A stretch of 64,000 bases of DNA, taken from assembly GCA_950022655.1 (NCBI GenBank), contig OX465587.1:23873716-23937715 (forward strand). Reading direction: 5' to 3'. Below the pieces are notes generated by a model. That model saw nothing but the letters and a program-made list of their open reading frames with translations, searched no databases and was not told the DNA's origin. Source of the DNA: Alentia gelatinosa (taxonomy: Eukaryota; Annelida; Polychaeta; Phyllodocida; Polynoidae). Below are positions 34,301 through 44,379 of this stretch, piece by piece. Positions within the stretch are counted from its first letter, which is position 1, and each line of letters opens with the position of its first letter. Both the position numbers and the translations under genes were made by a program.

Positions 34301-37300
34301 GGTTCCATAATCTAAGGAGTCAAAACGAGTGAGATTACGGAGCCAACACAATGAGTGACAAGAATAAACACACACTAAAACGAGTGGCATCTAGATTATA
34401 TCCTACCCCGTTTCCACGATTTCTGCATATTAGAAAGTAATGACATAAATAACACCTTATGTCACACCCGTTACATAAACAAATCCAATGTTTTATTAGG
34501 GTAGGATAAATCACATTATCTTCTTCTGCAGTTTAAGCTTTAATCTAAAATTTCGAGGACATTTCTTTCATTTTCTTTACTTTTCTTTATTATATTATTC
34601 TTTGAGGGAGAAAGCTACCCTTCAATTCGAGGTAATTTTTTTCTCAGAATCATTATGTTGGAATTATGCAAATCAAATTTACAAACATATTACAAAAACT
34701 ACGACCCACATAAACGTTATTCAAACAGGGAACATTTCCAGATGAGATGATTTGCACTGCTTTTAAAATAGCCATCAAGAGTATGGAAATTTCTTCCGGT
34801 TAGATAGAGTTCTAAGGTTCACCATATTTCATGGTCAATTGCTGCAGTACTGATATGGAAATGCTGTCAATGCATATTCAGAACAGATACATGCTATGAT
34901 TAAATCAAGTGTAAAATATCCCATGAAAATGCCAAGCCAATAAATCATATTTTGACCAGAGTTTCTGTTCAACTTACCTGGCAACACCGTCTACCGTCCC
35001 GTACGCCCCCTGGTGACTGACTCTGTTCACGTGACCGTCGTCAGCATTCCACGTCACGTCCGCCTTTACCTTCCTAAACACATAACGTAATTAGAACGTA
35101 TATTTTGAATGACATATTACTGGTCTAATTACACATGAGACATAAACACGTTTAAATCAGCTAGGTGGAGGTTGCCAATTCAACAAAATGTTAGATTAAT
35201 TTCTCCATGATGGAGTGTTTTCCAGTCTCGCATTGATGGTCAATGAAGAGGCCATCAACATCTGCTGCTTATATTACAGCTGGTTTTTATTGCCTTGCCT
35301 ACACTGATGAATAGTGATGATGCAAAATTATATCATAACGACATAAGTATAAGTATCATATTGCACCATTGTGTGGTCTCAATAGATGTTAATCAGAGAT
35401 GGGAGTAGCTGGTTCATTTACTTCTATAATTTGTATCACTTATGAGAACTTTTCAAAGGTAGGATTACTCAGGTGGCACAACCACATTGATATGGTGACC
35501 TCACATCACTGTGATCAGAGGTAATAAGGATGAATAATGAAATCTTGTTATGCAACTTTAATAACCTGAGAAGCAATCCATTGATATGTTATTTTGTTGG
35601 AGCACTACAGTCGTGCTTATCTCTCGCTCACATTAGATGGTTACATTACCCCATATCCCTGAATGAAACAAGATGAAAGCTGGAGTGGGCTAATAAAATT
35701 TTATTTTATTTTATAGGTCTTATTGATATGAATAAGTATGTATACAATGAATATTAATAATGATAATAACAATGTATAATTGACAGAAGTATTGATGTCA
35801 ATTATGAGAAAGTTTATGACATAATAGGTGAAGTTATTATAGATTATTACATTAGTATGTAGTACATGTAATAATAAAAATAGCCCTACAAGTGTAACGA
35901 GTAGTAGAGAAAGGTGAGGGTGGGTGGGTAGAAAAAGTGTGTGCGTACGGTAGGAGTGCTGAGCGAAGTGTGAGGGAGTGAATAGTGTTGAGCGAGCGCA
36001 CATTCAGAAGGGGTGCCGCTCAGAGGCGAGAGGTGGCGCTGAGGAGCGCTAGTGTTGAGGTGTTTCACCAGGGGGGGGGGGGGGGGGCAATGACCACCCC
36101 TGACCAAAGGCCATGAGTAACCCATTACCCCATATCCCTGAATGAAACAAGATGAAAGCCGGAGTGGGCTAATGAAAAATTTCTTGTACAGGGCGCCTTC
36201 CACAGTAAAATTGACAGAGAGGGAGTGTTATTAACGGCTAATTACGGTAAAATTAGAATATTTACGGACAATTTAAGATAAAAATAATAGGAGAACAATA
36301 CTATGCCAATAAAGAGCCAGTCACACTGGCGTTAAATTCCGCGTATTTCCTACGCACCAGAAGAAGGTGGATGCTACATAATAGCTATGTATTCTCTACG
36401 TTTCTATTTATTTTCTTCTACGTTATTTTACGCCTCTTAACGTTCATCAACGCTTATTTACGCTTCTGTACGCAATTTGGCGTTTTGCAGCGTTCATTTA
36501 CGCATTAAAAATGCGTATAGACAAGTTTAGAATTTCTAGAAATAATTCTAACACCGCTTTTTTCTATTTTTTTTTATAGTTTGTGTACGCATTCCGACTC
36601 TCGTCTACGTATCTCCGCGTCTTGCGGCGTTTTACAATGTATTTGTAGATTTGAAAATGCGTAAAAGAACGTAGGCGTTCGGACATGGAAAAACGCCGTT
36701 TTTTACGCCAGTGTGACCGGGGCATTATTGTGTATACATGTACATGCATTTACTATATACCCATGCCGTATATACTGTAAATACTCACCGTTTCGGCATA
36801 TGACGTAAAAATACTGTACGGACCGCTGGTCCGTACACTAAAATACGGACCACCTTGCCATACACGTTTATTAAAAAAATGTTTTTTAAACCAAATAAAA
36901 TTGATATTTAAAATTTTTTCGGGTATATAGTAAATATATAACGTCCAACCATGCTTGTACAAGTCACAGAACTCGATGATAATTTACCGCTTGTACGGAA
37001 CTCGGCATAAATGCCTCGGTCCGTACAAACGGTAAATTACGATCTCGTTCTGTGAATTGTACAGCATGGTCAGGACGTTCTATATAAGTATCTATATGTG
37101 GCTATAGACTCACCTGAAGTCCTCGTCTTCCTCTATGGGAAACTCCTGCACTGCCAGAAACTCAACAGGCTCATAATCCGGGTACTCCACATCCCACGCC
37201 ACCTTGTCTGGAGGCACGGCAAATCGCCTGACGTCATCAGTTCGTGGGTACAGGTCGTTGAGGCACTTGTGGTGTGTGGTGGGTCGTGGGTATGGAGATG

Positions 37301-37403
37301 GCTCGTGGCTGCGGGTTTTGTTTCCGGCAGCGTCCGGCTGAGGGCGGTCGGGGTTCTGCTGGTCACTGACTGACGTTGACGTGGAGCATTGACCTCCCAT
37401 CAT
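28245..37403 (-). CDS. NUDT9: ADP-ribose pyrophosphatase, NUDT9 type, seven coding exons
   Basis: It hydrolyses ADP-ribose to AMP and ribose 5-phosphate (Nudix hydrolase). Exons (minus strand): 37403-37114, 35073-34978, 32765-32679, 31982-31871, 30198-30055, 29883-29766, 28357-28245. All junctions are GT-AG, phases match throughout, and the total is 960 nt (319 aa plus stop); human NUDT9 is 350 aa. Family landmarks in order: [69 protein letters not shown], the Nudix box from Gly196 to Glu215 with [21 protein letters not shown], and a terminus GAHW. Catalytic Glu214 and Glu215 are present, so it should be active, unlike the degenerate NUDT9-H domain of human TRPM2. An in-frame stop lies directly before the ATG, so it is a stand-alone enzyme and not the end of a channel. 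No obvious mitochondrial presequence is seen. Confidence 0.93.
28660..29550. pseudogene. Two oppositely oriented LINE fragments
   Basis: On the minus strand, 28663-28878 reads [20 protein letters not shown], the RT motif around the first catalytic Asp. On the plus strand, about 28915-29520 reads [20 protein letters not shown] then RPIMEYCGFVID and a degraded C-terminal end with stops. Both are non-LTR ORF2 remnants inside the last intron of the NUDT9-type gene. Confidence 0.6.
29766..29883 (-). CDS. NUDT9: NUDT9-type exon 6 (coding)
   Basis: It encodes residues 244-283. [19 protein letters not shown] is nearly identical across NUDT9 and NUDT9-H domains and contributes to ADP-ribose binding. 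The donor is GCCG|GTAAGT, phase 1. Confidence 0.93.
30055..30198 (-). CDS. NUDT9: NUDT9-type exon 5 with Nudix box
   Basis: It encodes residues 196-243. GFVDSGE, seven residues, then REFCEEAM fits G-x5-E-x7-R-E-U-x-E-E-x. As in vertebrate NUDT9, the usual Gly after the EE pair is replaced. These residues bind the catalytic Mg2+. The acceptor is TTGCAG|GGT and the donor GAG|GTAAGG. Confidence 0.93.
30640..31600 (+). pseudogene. Degraded LINE ORF2 fragment
   Basis: Plus-strand frames read [18 protein letters not shown], a frameshifted YADDIAL, then 30853-31224 with [38 protein letters not shown] and [12 protein letters not shown]. These are the RT palm, thumb and post-thumb regions of a non-LTR element. 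Many stops follow. It is antisense to the NUDT9-type gene, in the intron between its exons 4 and 5. Confidence 0.75.
31871..31982 (-). CDS. NUDT9: NUDT9-type exon 4 (coding)
   Basis: It encodes residues 158-195, with [20 protein letters not shown] leading into the Nudix box. The donor GGG|GTAAGT makes the next intron phase 0, so the Nudix box is split after Gly195. Confidence 0.92.
32679..32765 (-). CDS. NUDT9: NUDT9-type exon 3 (coding)
   Basis: It encodes residues 129-158: [18 protein letters not shown] then [12 protein letters not shown], among the most conserved parts of the family. The acceptor is TTTCAG|GAACC and the donor ACAAG|GTAAAC, phase 2 to 2. Confidence 0.92.
33300..33345. repeat. 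C-rich low-complexity run
   Basis: A GCGGCCGCC segment followed by two long C runs, without coding meaning. Confidence 0.6.
33668..33851 (+). repeat. Repeat D, copy in NUDT9-type intron 2
   Basis: Runs from GAGGGTGGTTGTGGCCCC to CAACTCCATG. It matches 26160-26342 (inverted) and 62204-62387 over its whole length. Confidence 0.75.
34225..34515 (-). mobile_element. Relative of bipartite hairpin element A (module order reversed)
   Basis: The hairpin part pairs TTATGTCACGCATTTTGTTGG (about 34282) with CCAACACAATGAGTGACAA (about 34343). It is followed by a module opening with TATCCTACCCC (34396) and closing with GGGTAGGATA (about 34500-34509). The inner sequences differ from element A, but the TATCCTACCC ends and the hairpin-plus-module layout are shared. 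Confidence 0.55.
34978..35073 (-). CDS. NUDT9: NUDT9-type exon 2 (coding)
   Basis: It encodes residues 97-129, including [18 protein letters not shown], which matches the DGHVxRxSxxGxY region of NUDT9 proteins. The acceptor is TTTAG|GAAGG and the donor CCAG|GTAAGT, phase 2 to 2. Confidence 0.88.
35643..36178 (+). repeat. 57-bp direct repeats around a 420-bp insertion
   Basis: ATTACCCCATATCCCTGAATG and the next 35 bases occur at about 35645-35700 and again at 36122-36178 with two or three differences. Between them lies AT-rich sequence, then a GC-richer part with a G run (36070-36087). This may be a duplication or an unequal exchange. Confidence 0.6.
36314..36722. mobile_element. MITE with CACACTGGCGT inverted ends
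   Basis: The left end CCAGTCACACTGGCGTTAAA pairs with the right end TTTTTACGCCAGTGTGACCGG. The interior is rich in short TACGC / GCGTA words (e.g. TTATTTACGCTTCTGTACGC). There is no ORF. It lies between exons 1 and 2 of the NUDT9-type gene. Confidence 0.65.
36750..37085 (+). mobile_element. Bipartite hairpin element B, uninterrupted copy
   Basis: The left module opens TTTACTATATACCC and closes GGGTATATAGTAAA, with the palindrome GTACGGACC-GCT-GGTCCGTAC inside. The right module (about 36936-37085) is a hairpin with about 70-base arms: CCATGCTTGTACAAG and TTGTACGGA pair with TCCGTACAA and TTGTACAGCATGG, and the tip is GGCATAAATGCC. It ends about 29 bases from the coding exon donor at 37113. 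Confidence 0.8.
37114..37403 (-). CDS. NUDT9: NUDT9-type exon with start codon
   Basis: It encodes residues 1-97. The exon itself begins at about 37437 after a strong acceptor (polypyrimidine then ACAG), so about 34 nt of 5' UTR precede the ATG. That UTR contains short upstream ATGs and an in-frame TAA immediately before the start. The first 43 residues are Ser/Pro/Asp-rich and not conserved. Conservation starts at about CLNDLYPR. The donor is TTCAG|GTGAGT, phase 2. Confidence 0.88.
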
Positions 37404-37839
37404 TTACTCACATCAGACCCCTACTCAGGTCAGCATCCTGTACAGAGAAGGAAAAGACTCAGGCCTGTCGAATAACTTATAACTGCGACAAATCCTGCTA
37501 AGATTCTGTACTCTAACTGTAGGGTTTCATTTCCCTGAGACATGTTTTTCTTTCCCCTGGCAAATGCTAGCAACATTTACATTTCCTAAAGAGGAAGAAA
37601 ATCTCATGAGATTTTGAACCCTCTGTGGTACATGAACACCGCCATGTGTATTCCACTGTAGGGGTAATTGTCGCCCACAATTGCAGGGGAAAAACTTGTC
37701 CCAGGGAAGTGGGACCCTATAATTCAGACGAAAAATTGTGTTCTAGTATAGAATCTCAACAGGATTTGTCTCAGACAAACACCCTGTGAGGTATATGAAT
37801 TACGCAATGTAAATTCCACACAAAACTCTCCTATCTGAT

Positions 37840-38030
37840 CGAAGGTCGTACTTGAATAAAGTTGTCCCCCCTCGTCCCTGGGTCTTGTTGGCGTACAGAA
37901 AAGGGTCTTCATGTACGATCCTGGGACCCGTTGAGTAAGTGTTGAATAAAGTTGACCCATATTATCCCTGGGTCTCTATGCCATACAGAAAAGGGTCTAC
38001 ATGTACGATCCTAGATTATCAAAGGGTCCC
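37840..38030. repeat. Tandem repeat F, about 83-bp unit
   Basis: Two units share TGAATAAAGTTG, CCCTGGGTCT, ACAGAAAAGGGTCT and CATGTACGATCCT. Related words occur around 55660-55850 and 58741-58800, so this is a dispersed family. No coding capacity. Confidence 0.5.
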
Positions 38031-38194
38031 TGAATTATTCTATGTTTATTATACGATATCTAAATAATAATAGTAGTAGTAGTACCACTAAGAAACCTGT
38101 AGATGGTGGGAATGAAGATATGGCTATTCCTATATGCCTATGAGCGAACAACCTATGATTACTTAACGCTGCTGGGGGTGGAATAACTTTTGTT

Positions 38195-38272
38195 TACTGC
38201 CCAGGTTGAAGTTACTGCCCAGGTTGACGATTACTGCCCAGGTTGACGTTTACTGCCCAGGTTGACGTTCAG
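38195..38272 (+). repeat. 18-bp tandem repeat TACTGCCCAGGTTGACGT
   Basis: About four units. The core TTACTGCCCA also forms the edge of the tip of the adjacent hairpin (38311-38478). Confidence 0.75.
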
Positions 38273-38310
38273 AGACACTCGGTTTTTATCGATATTGGCC
38301 GATAATTGAA

Positions 38311-38478
38311 GGTATATAGGAATAGGGAAACCACGTACCAGTGGAAATAAGTCAAAGTTACTCGGTAAGGCTTGGAAAAATTACTGCCCAAGGCGTAGCC
38401 GCGGGTAGTAATTTTTCCAAGCCTTACCTCGTAACTTTGACTTATTCCCACCGGAACATAGTTTCCCTCTAATACCTT
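38311..38478. repeat. Long near-perfect hairpin
   Basis: Arms of about 70 bases. The best part pairs GTAAGGCTTGGAAAAATTAC with GTAATTTTTCCAAGCCTTAC, flanked by AAGTCAAAGTTAC and GTAACTTTGACTT. The tip is TGCCCAAGGCGTAGCCGCGGG, again with a GGC...GCC core. It lies in the first intron of the NUDT9-type transcript. Confidence 0.85.
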
Positions 38479-38999
38479 TCCTTTTACACTTGCATATAGG
38501 GTGGGTCCTTGCTGATCTTTTTCTTTTAATTTTCTTTTTTTTTCTTAAAGAGCAGGCACAGGCAGTATAAGAGGAAGACAGTGAGTATATATTTGAAATG
38601 CCAAATTGAATCTATAGTGAGTACTCGGCCTCTAACTCCATGTCTCCACCATCACCACTCTATGCAGCACACAGTGTTTATAATCGCGCACCCTCACCGT
38701 ATAAATGTTCATATATATACGATGTGTATAGTCTCAGAATTACATTCAACCACTTCTGGTGATGGTGTTCCCGTCCGAATCCCTGTCAGAAAGACAATGA
38801 TATAGTGGTCGTTTTGTTCACCAAAGCGAAATAGTTGAAAATGGAGAACGTAGGGCAGTGGTTTTAGTTATTAAATATGTAATGGAGCCTCATAATCAAT
38901 AGGAATCATTGCCGCGGTGAATAACCTATTGATTTGTGACAATTAGCTGATTTTACTGAGGCATATGACCAAGCATTTAAGCGCATGTATGAACCTGCT

Positions 39000-39562
39000 G
39001 TGTGACTGTAGTGTGTGGCTTTAGTGTCCTTCTTGTATGACTGTGTTGTGTCTGTTGTGTGACTGTGTTGTGTCTGTTGTGTGATTGTGTTGTGTCTGTT
39101 GTGTGACTGTAGCGTGTCTGTTGTGTGACTGTGGTGTGTCTGTTGTGTGACTGTAGCGTGTCTGCGGTGTGACTGTGGTGTGTCTGTTGTGTGACTGGTG
39201 TGTCTGTTGTGTGATTGTGTTGTGTCTGTTGTGTGACTGTAGCGTGTCTGTTGTGTGACTGTGGTGTGTCTGTTGTGTGACTGTGGTGTGTCTGTTGTGT
39301 GACTGTGGTGTGTCTGTTGTGTGACTGTGGTGTCTGTTGTGTGATTGTGTTGTGTCTGTTGTGTGACTGTAGCGTGTCTGTTGTGTGGCTGTAGCGTGTC
39401 TGTTGTGTGACTGTGGTGTGTCTGTTGTGTGACTGTGGTGTGTCTGTTGTGTGACTGTGGTGTATCTGTTGTGTGACTGGTGTGTCGTGTTGTGTGCTTG
39501 TGACGTGTCTGTTGTGTGATTGTAGTTTGTCTGTTGTGTGACTGTGGTGTGTTTATTGTGTG
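39000..39562 (+). repeat. 22-bp minisatellite
   Basis: About 25 copies of TGTCTGTTGTGTGACTGTGG with variants (GTAGCG, GATTGTGT). It lies in the 5' intron of the NUDT9-type gene. Confidence 0.9.
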
Positions 39563-39723
39563 TCTTTCCTCTGACCTTTAGTGTTCTCTAACTGCATTCC
39601 AGTCAGCAGGGGCAGATCAGTGTGTTGAGGGGGAATAGGAATTGATCCTGCAGTGATACATGAATGGTGGCGTGTCCTAATTTAACATCACCCCCATAAT
39701 CATCAATCACACTTTATTTAGCG

Positions 39724-39800
39724 ACATAGCGTGGCCTAGCGGTCTAAGCACACTATAGTTGAGATGTGCCTATATAGAGTCACGACATTGATTATATACA
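39724..39800 (+). repeat. Possible tRNA-like SINE head
   Basis: GCGTGGCCTAGCGGTCTAAGC resembles the D-arm/A-box part of tRNA genes and tRNA-derived SINEs. I see no good B box, so it is at most a remnant. Confidence 0.3.
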
Positions 39801-40016
39801 TCTGATACTTATTATAAAAACTTTATATATTCAACAGTTAGTGTGAATTAAATGAATCAATCCCCAAATTTAACTAAATTCATTCGAGTCACTCTTCGGA
39901 ACTCCCTACCCACCCCCATCTCTCCTTAAACGTCATTATAATAAGTATGCTTTACCTTTGTAAAAGTGACGACATGACTAGGACGAGTGACTAGCGGGAT
40001 TCAGACTGACTCTTAC

Positions 40017-40095
40017 CTGGCGTGTTTTCAGTCCGGGCACGCAGAGCCCGACGGTGATCGATACGGGAGACGCAGTGCCGATGAGCCGTAAACAA
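40017..40095 (-). other. Putative 5' non-coding exon of the NUDT9-type gene
   Basis: On the minus strand a GC-rich segment ends ACACGCCAG|GTAAGA, a strong donor. The next acceptor in the same direction is the strong one before the NUDT9-type start exon (37437). The 5' boundary is not determined and the 40095 limit is arbitrary. Confidence 0.4.
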
Positions 40096-40387
40096 ACCCG
40101 TCTCTAGGCGGTCACCCCCCTGCCGTACGGCCCAGGGAGTGGGATAGGGTGGTCAACAAGAGGCCGGTGAGATGGCTTTCTTGTGGACATTGGAGAAGGG
40201 ATGAGTGTAGAACGAGAGAATGGGACGGAGGAAGGGAGAAGGGAGGAACAGAACTGAGGAGCAGTCGTCAGTTTCTGATCAGCCTCAGTCTCTGATTTGC
40301 GGGAGGGCGGCGCCATGGTTACATCATGTGATTGTTTACAGCCACAGGTTACCGACGAGGAGCGGGTGGGCACTGGTGAGTCTAATA

Positions 40388-40553
40388 CCGGGGACACACC
40401 AAGCGAGTAACGGCAGCGATCTGCAGAATCGTCAACAAAAATTTGCATGTATGTGCGATATTGTTTCATAGTAATATCTCCCACCAATAATTTAGCATCT
40501 CTGACGCAATAATCAGGCGAAATCGCCGCGTTACTCGCTTGGTGTGTCTCCGG
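40388..40553. mobile_element. 166-bp MITE with CCGGRGACACACCAAGCGAG ends
   Basis: CCGGGGACACACCAAGCGAG at the left is the reverse complement of CTCGCTTGGTGTGTCTCCGG at the right except for one base, and pairing continues for GTAACG. The target duplication is unclear. The 150-codon frame crossing it on the minus strand is not a gene. Confidence 0.75.
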
Positions 40554-40559
40554 CATTAG

Positions 40560-40748
40560 GAAGGTGAGGAGGCTGTGGGAGAATAGTGGTCAGAGGTGAC
40601 AAGAGTTTGAGAGTGGTTAGGGTTGAGAAGGTGTGAGCAGTGGTGATGGTGGAAAAGGGATGGGCAATGAGGGAAGTTGAGAAGGGATGGGTAGTGGTGA
40701 GGGTTGAAAAGGGACAGATAGAGTTGAGGAGGGTGGGTAGTGGTGAGA
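40560..40748. repeat. Purine-rich minisatellite
   Basis: Degenerate units like GGTGAGGGTTGAAAAGGGATGGGTAGT. The same unit resumes at 41590-41625 beyond a LINE fragment, suggesting that the LINE inserted within it. Confidence 0.65.
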
Positions 40749-42150
40749 TTTTTTTTTGATTTTTTTAATTTCTTTATTGAGTCAAAAAGTAATACACACA
40801 AGTTACATCGGTTCACTTCCTTTGAATTTAAACCCAACAAAGTGGCGGAAGGCCTCAGCCTAAATATGAGGCTGGTTTTAATGGCCAAGCCATAAAAATC
40901 AGAGATTAGATATTTGACATCATGATTGAACAATAAAAGAAAATAAAGAGAAAAAGGTCAACCAGGAAACAATGTGTATAATAATAGCATACAGGAACTA
41001 TTATAGCATACAGGAAGAGTTGTCATATAACATACTCAGGGAGCCTAGGTGAGAGATGGCTCAGTAATACAGAAATAAGGTACCTGGAGTTAGGTTAGGT
41101 TCGCCAAATTTTAGCTCTCATATTTGCTTTGGTCAGAGCCTTGAACATCACATAAGACTCAGTGTTTGTAAGTATGGGAGTCAGACCGTTCTATTTCGTA
41201 CCACCGTGATAAGCAACAGATCGCGTATAAGCTGCACCATTTGTTCAGTCAACATGAATCACCGGTGCATCAGAAAGTCTAGTGTATCTAGGAAATTTAG
41301 GTACATTTTGAGGCAGTCTTGATTTTCTGTACATATAGTTCAAGAGATGAGCTTCTCTCCGAGGTACCTCAGCAAGTCTATGGAGATCTTTTTATGGAGA
41401 TGTATGGGTTTGCCCTAAGACAAATTCGTAAAGCACAATTTTGTAAAAAAAAATCTGTAGTGAATCTATGTATTTAGCAGGCGCATTATCATAAAGTACA
41501 TCACCATAGTCAAAATATGGTAAGATGGCTGTGGTACAGATGGAAAGAGCAGCTTTCTCAGTTAGATAATTTCTCATTTTAGAGAAGAGGTTGGTGAGGG
41601 TTGGAAAGGAGTGGGTAGTGGTGAGAGTTTTTTTGTTGTTTTTTATTAACTTTAGGAAGAAAATGTACATGAGACATCCTACTGGTTGCAGGTTTTGCGT
41701 GTCGTCTTATGACGTTGCCCTAAATAACCATACATCAACGATTTCCTACATTCATCCAATGAATACAATAGTGATAGTGGCAAGTGTTGGTATGAAGATA
41801 CAATGAAATGTGATGGATTTTTTCCCCAAAATGATTAATAGTGATTCATCTCTGGACCCAGATTCTACTTCTAGCTTTTCCATTTTTTTTTTTTATACAA
41901 TTATACATAGAAATTAGGGGCTATCAATGTTTTATGCATCTTTATGCTTACGTCCTTCATAATATCTTTCCTGATTTTCGATAGATGAAACAATAGCTTG
42001 TTTCCACGTGAAGGTGTTGTTCATATGTACACCTAAGTACTAAAATGATTCATATCGAGGAATGTTTGAACCATTTACTATAAGACTTAATGTAGAAACA
42101 TCTGTTTTTGTTATAACTTGATTTGTTGAATAAGACCCGGCATCCACTGA
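40748..42150 (-). pseudogene. LINE 3' part on the minus strand, interrupted
   Basis: On the minus strand, 42130-41950 reads TLSLIVNGSNIPRYESF, a stop, then YLGVHMNNTFTWKQAI. About 41590-41100 reads LTEKAALSICTTAILPYFDY then GDVLYDNAPAKYIDSLQ. Both are non-LTR ORF2 C-terminal pieces in the right order. The 3' end has an A-rich tail (reverse complement of 40750-40770) with CAATAAAG nearby. A block of minisatellite and unrelated sequence (41590-41950) separates the pieces. Confidence 0.65.
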
Positions 42151-42795
42151 ACTTCCGATACACTACGATAGGCCTTATGATGCATCACCATCGTAAGTTA
42201 GACCTATCGTTGTGCATCGGGGGCTCAGTGGACTCCGTGCCTAATTGCTTTGACCAATGAGAGACCAGTGTCATGTAAAAAAACATAAAAGAATTCAGAG
42301 AAGGCCACAACCAGGGACATATCGTAGAGGGAAGTCAGCTCTTTTCTAAAGTCCAAGGTTCGAATATATTGCAAAATAAATAATTTCAGCTCCTACTTAA
42401 ACCCTTCAGATCTTATTCCCATTCCCTTTTTCTAGCTTCTGTCTCCCGGCTAGTATATGATACCAGGCTCTCATCGCCCTCATGCTTACCATCTGGCACA
42501 CTTGCAGTAAATTACTGATCATGAGTTTATGTATGAAACTATTGTTCAACCTATTCATCGAGAATAAAACTCTAATTGTTGGGAAGTGAGTATTTGAAAG
42601 ATACCATTGATTTTCAATTCTGTGTCTCAGTGTCTCAGTCTCAGTGACGTCAAAATGTCATATTTCTCTTTTACTGTGATCTGGGTGCATTCTCACTTAG
42701 TATAACAATTCTATAGTACAAAATACACACGCACAATTTTTGTTGTTATGGAGGGAAGGACAGTCGTCATGGGAAACTTTTATCTCCAGATGATT

Positions 42796-43931
42796 CACTG
42801 CACGAAACCTACCGCTTTACATATGTATGCGAAACGCGTCTAACAGTAGGATTTTGCGTCTAGAAGTTAGACCTGTTATCCGTCTCGTAGATGCCTTATC
42901 TAGTGGTGTATATACATGTCCATGGTGCGGTCTCATATACGTCATATATACGCCTGATTCCGTTGTATATACACCACCATCCAATAGTTCCGATCTTTGC
43001 AACTTGGGGACACTACTGGTAGCATATTTAATTTTCCATTAACCATCCAAGTCTGTATTATATGAAAAATACAATCTAATATTACCAATTTATTTTATAA
43101 AACCTTTATAAAACCTGATTGAATATAAATTGATTAATTACATATAATAAACCCTGCATTCTTTGGGATTTTTACCATTTTTCTAATAGATTTTTCCTTG
43201 AAAACACCATTCTTCTATAGTATTCTGGGTATTCCCATATATAAGCCTTTAAGAAGTTAACATTATAGACATTGAGTCCCTAAGAATGGGCGGCGGGCAG
43301 CGGCAGGCAGCGGCAGGCAGCGGCGGGCAGCGGCGGGCGGCGGGGGATGGGGGAGGGTATCTCACTGAGGCAACCTGTACAAATGCGGCTGGTGGCGGGT
43401 GGCGGGCGGTGGGGGGTGGGTGGCAGGCAGTGGGGGGGCTTCTCACTGAGGCTGGCTGGGGGTGGCATGGGGTGGTGGGGGGGGGACACACACATGCCGA
43501 GCGGCCGCTAATCCATCTACACACACTGCAGGGAGGCGGGGGTCGTGTACCAGGGCTTCACTGTGGGTAAGTGAGTGTAGGGGGGGGGGGTAGGGGGTGG
43601 GGTTGGGAGGTCGCGGGTGGCGGGTCAGTGTTGGTGCATCCTCTACCAACACCCACAGGATGGGGCGGGCCGCGGGTCGCAATTTTTTTTTTTTTGGTAT
43701 CATATATACGCCTGGCGTATATATATCGCACAGAGCATGTTTTATCTTGGATACGCCAGGCGTGAAATACAGCCAAGTCGCGCGCGTATACATATGGAAA
43801 CTACCTCGTAGACGCCCGAAACGCAGACGTGGATAAGAGGTGTATACAAATGTAAACAAGGCACGATACAGCCGATACATGCATTATCGGGATGGCGTAT
43901 ATATATGTAAAGTAGTGGTTTTCGTGCAGTG
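42796..43931. mobile_element. Element C copy 1, CACTG-ended DNA transposon, non-autonomous
   Basis: The left end CACTGCACGAAACCTACCGC is the near reverse complement of the right end TAGTGGTTTTCGTGCAGTG. The match extends about 38 bases, to TATGTATGCG / CGTATATATATG. A 3-bp duplication ATT flanks it (42793-42795 and 43932-43934). CACTG termini with 3-bp duplications fit the CACTA/EnSpm group. The middle (about 43287-43640) is a G-rich minisatellite absent from copy 2. No transposase is encoded, and the Pro/Gly-rich frames here are artefacts. Confidence 0.8.
43287..43640 (+). repeat. G-rich minisatellite inside element C
   Basis: Units such as GGCGGGCAGCGGCAGGCAGC and GGTGGCGGGTGGCGGGCGG, with runs of seven or more G. 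Potential to form G-quadruplexes on the plus strand is evident from the many G-runs. Confidence 0.8.
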
Positions 43932-44379
43932 ATTCTGATATACAGATTCAGAAAATACCTGCTACCAAACATTCATCTTTACAATGATTATATGTGGGTT
44001 TAGTTTAGTAACTGTATCCACAATGTAATTTAATACAGGTAGTTGATTTCAAAGGACCTTGGTAGGAATTTTAGGGCTACATCCATTTTCATTTTCAACA
44101 TCAACAGTTTCGTCTTAGTCTAGTGATATTGATACCAGCATAAGTGAAAACACATATAAAAGTATTGCTACATATATATACACCGCCTAAAGGTTAGAAT
44201 GGTCGCAGAGACTTTCAGCTTGCGGCAAAAAAAGATACCACTTTACTATCCATGTGCCAATTATAAAGGCCTGGTAAAATGGTCAGATGTTTAGTATCCG
44301 AGCTTGACCCTATACCCTATCCCACTACTGACTTGGTTCCGACCATGGTGCAATTCCCTGTGTTAGAATGGTAACATGT

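Noticed and set aside
28245..37403. TRPM2 channel NUDT9-H domain as an alternative to NUDT9
   Set aside because: An in-frame stop directly precedes the start codon, the upstream exon seems non-coding, and no TRP channel exons occur to the right within the window.
39000..39562. Regular repeats that could suggest a CRISPR array
   Set aside because: Units are contiguous and degenerate with no unique spacers, in a eukaryotic intron. It is a minisatellite.
40104..40556. 150-codon minus-strand frame
   Set aside because: It crosses a MITE with perfect inverted ends and has no family resemblance, so the frame is incidental.
43249..43880. Pro- or Gly-rich frames on both strands
   Set aside because: They are produced by the G-rich minisatellite within transposon C.
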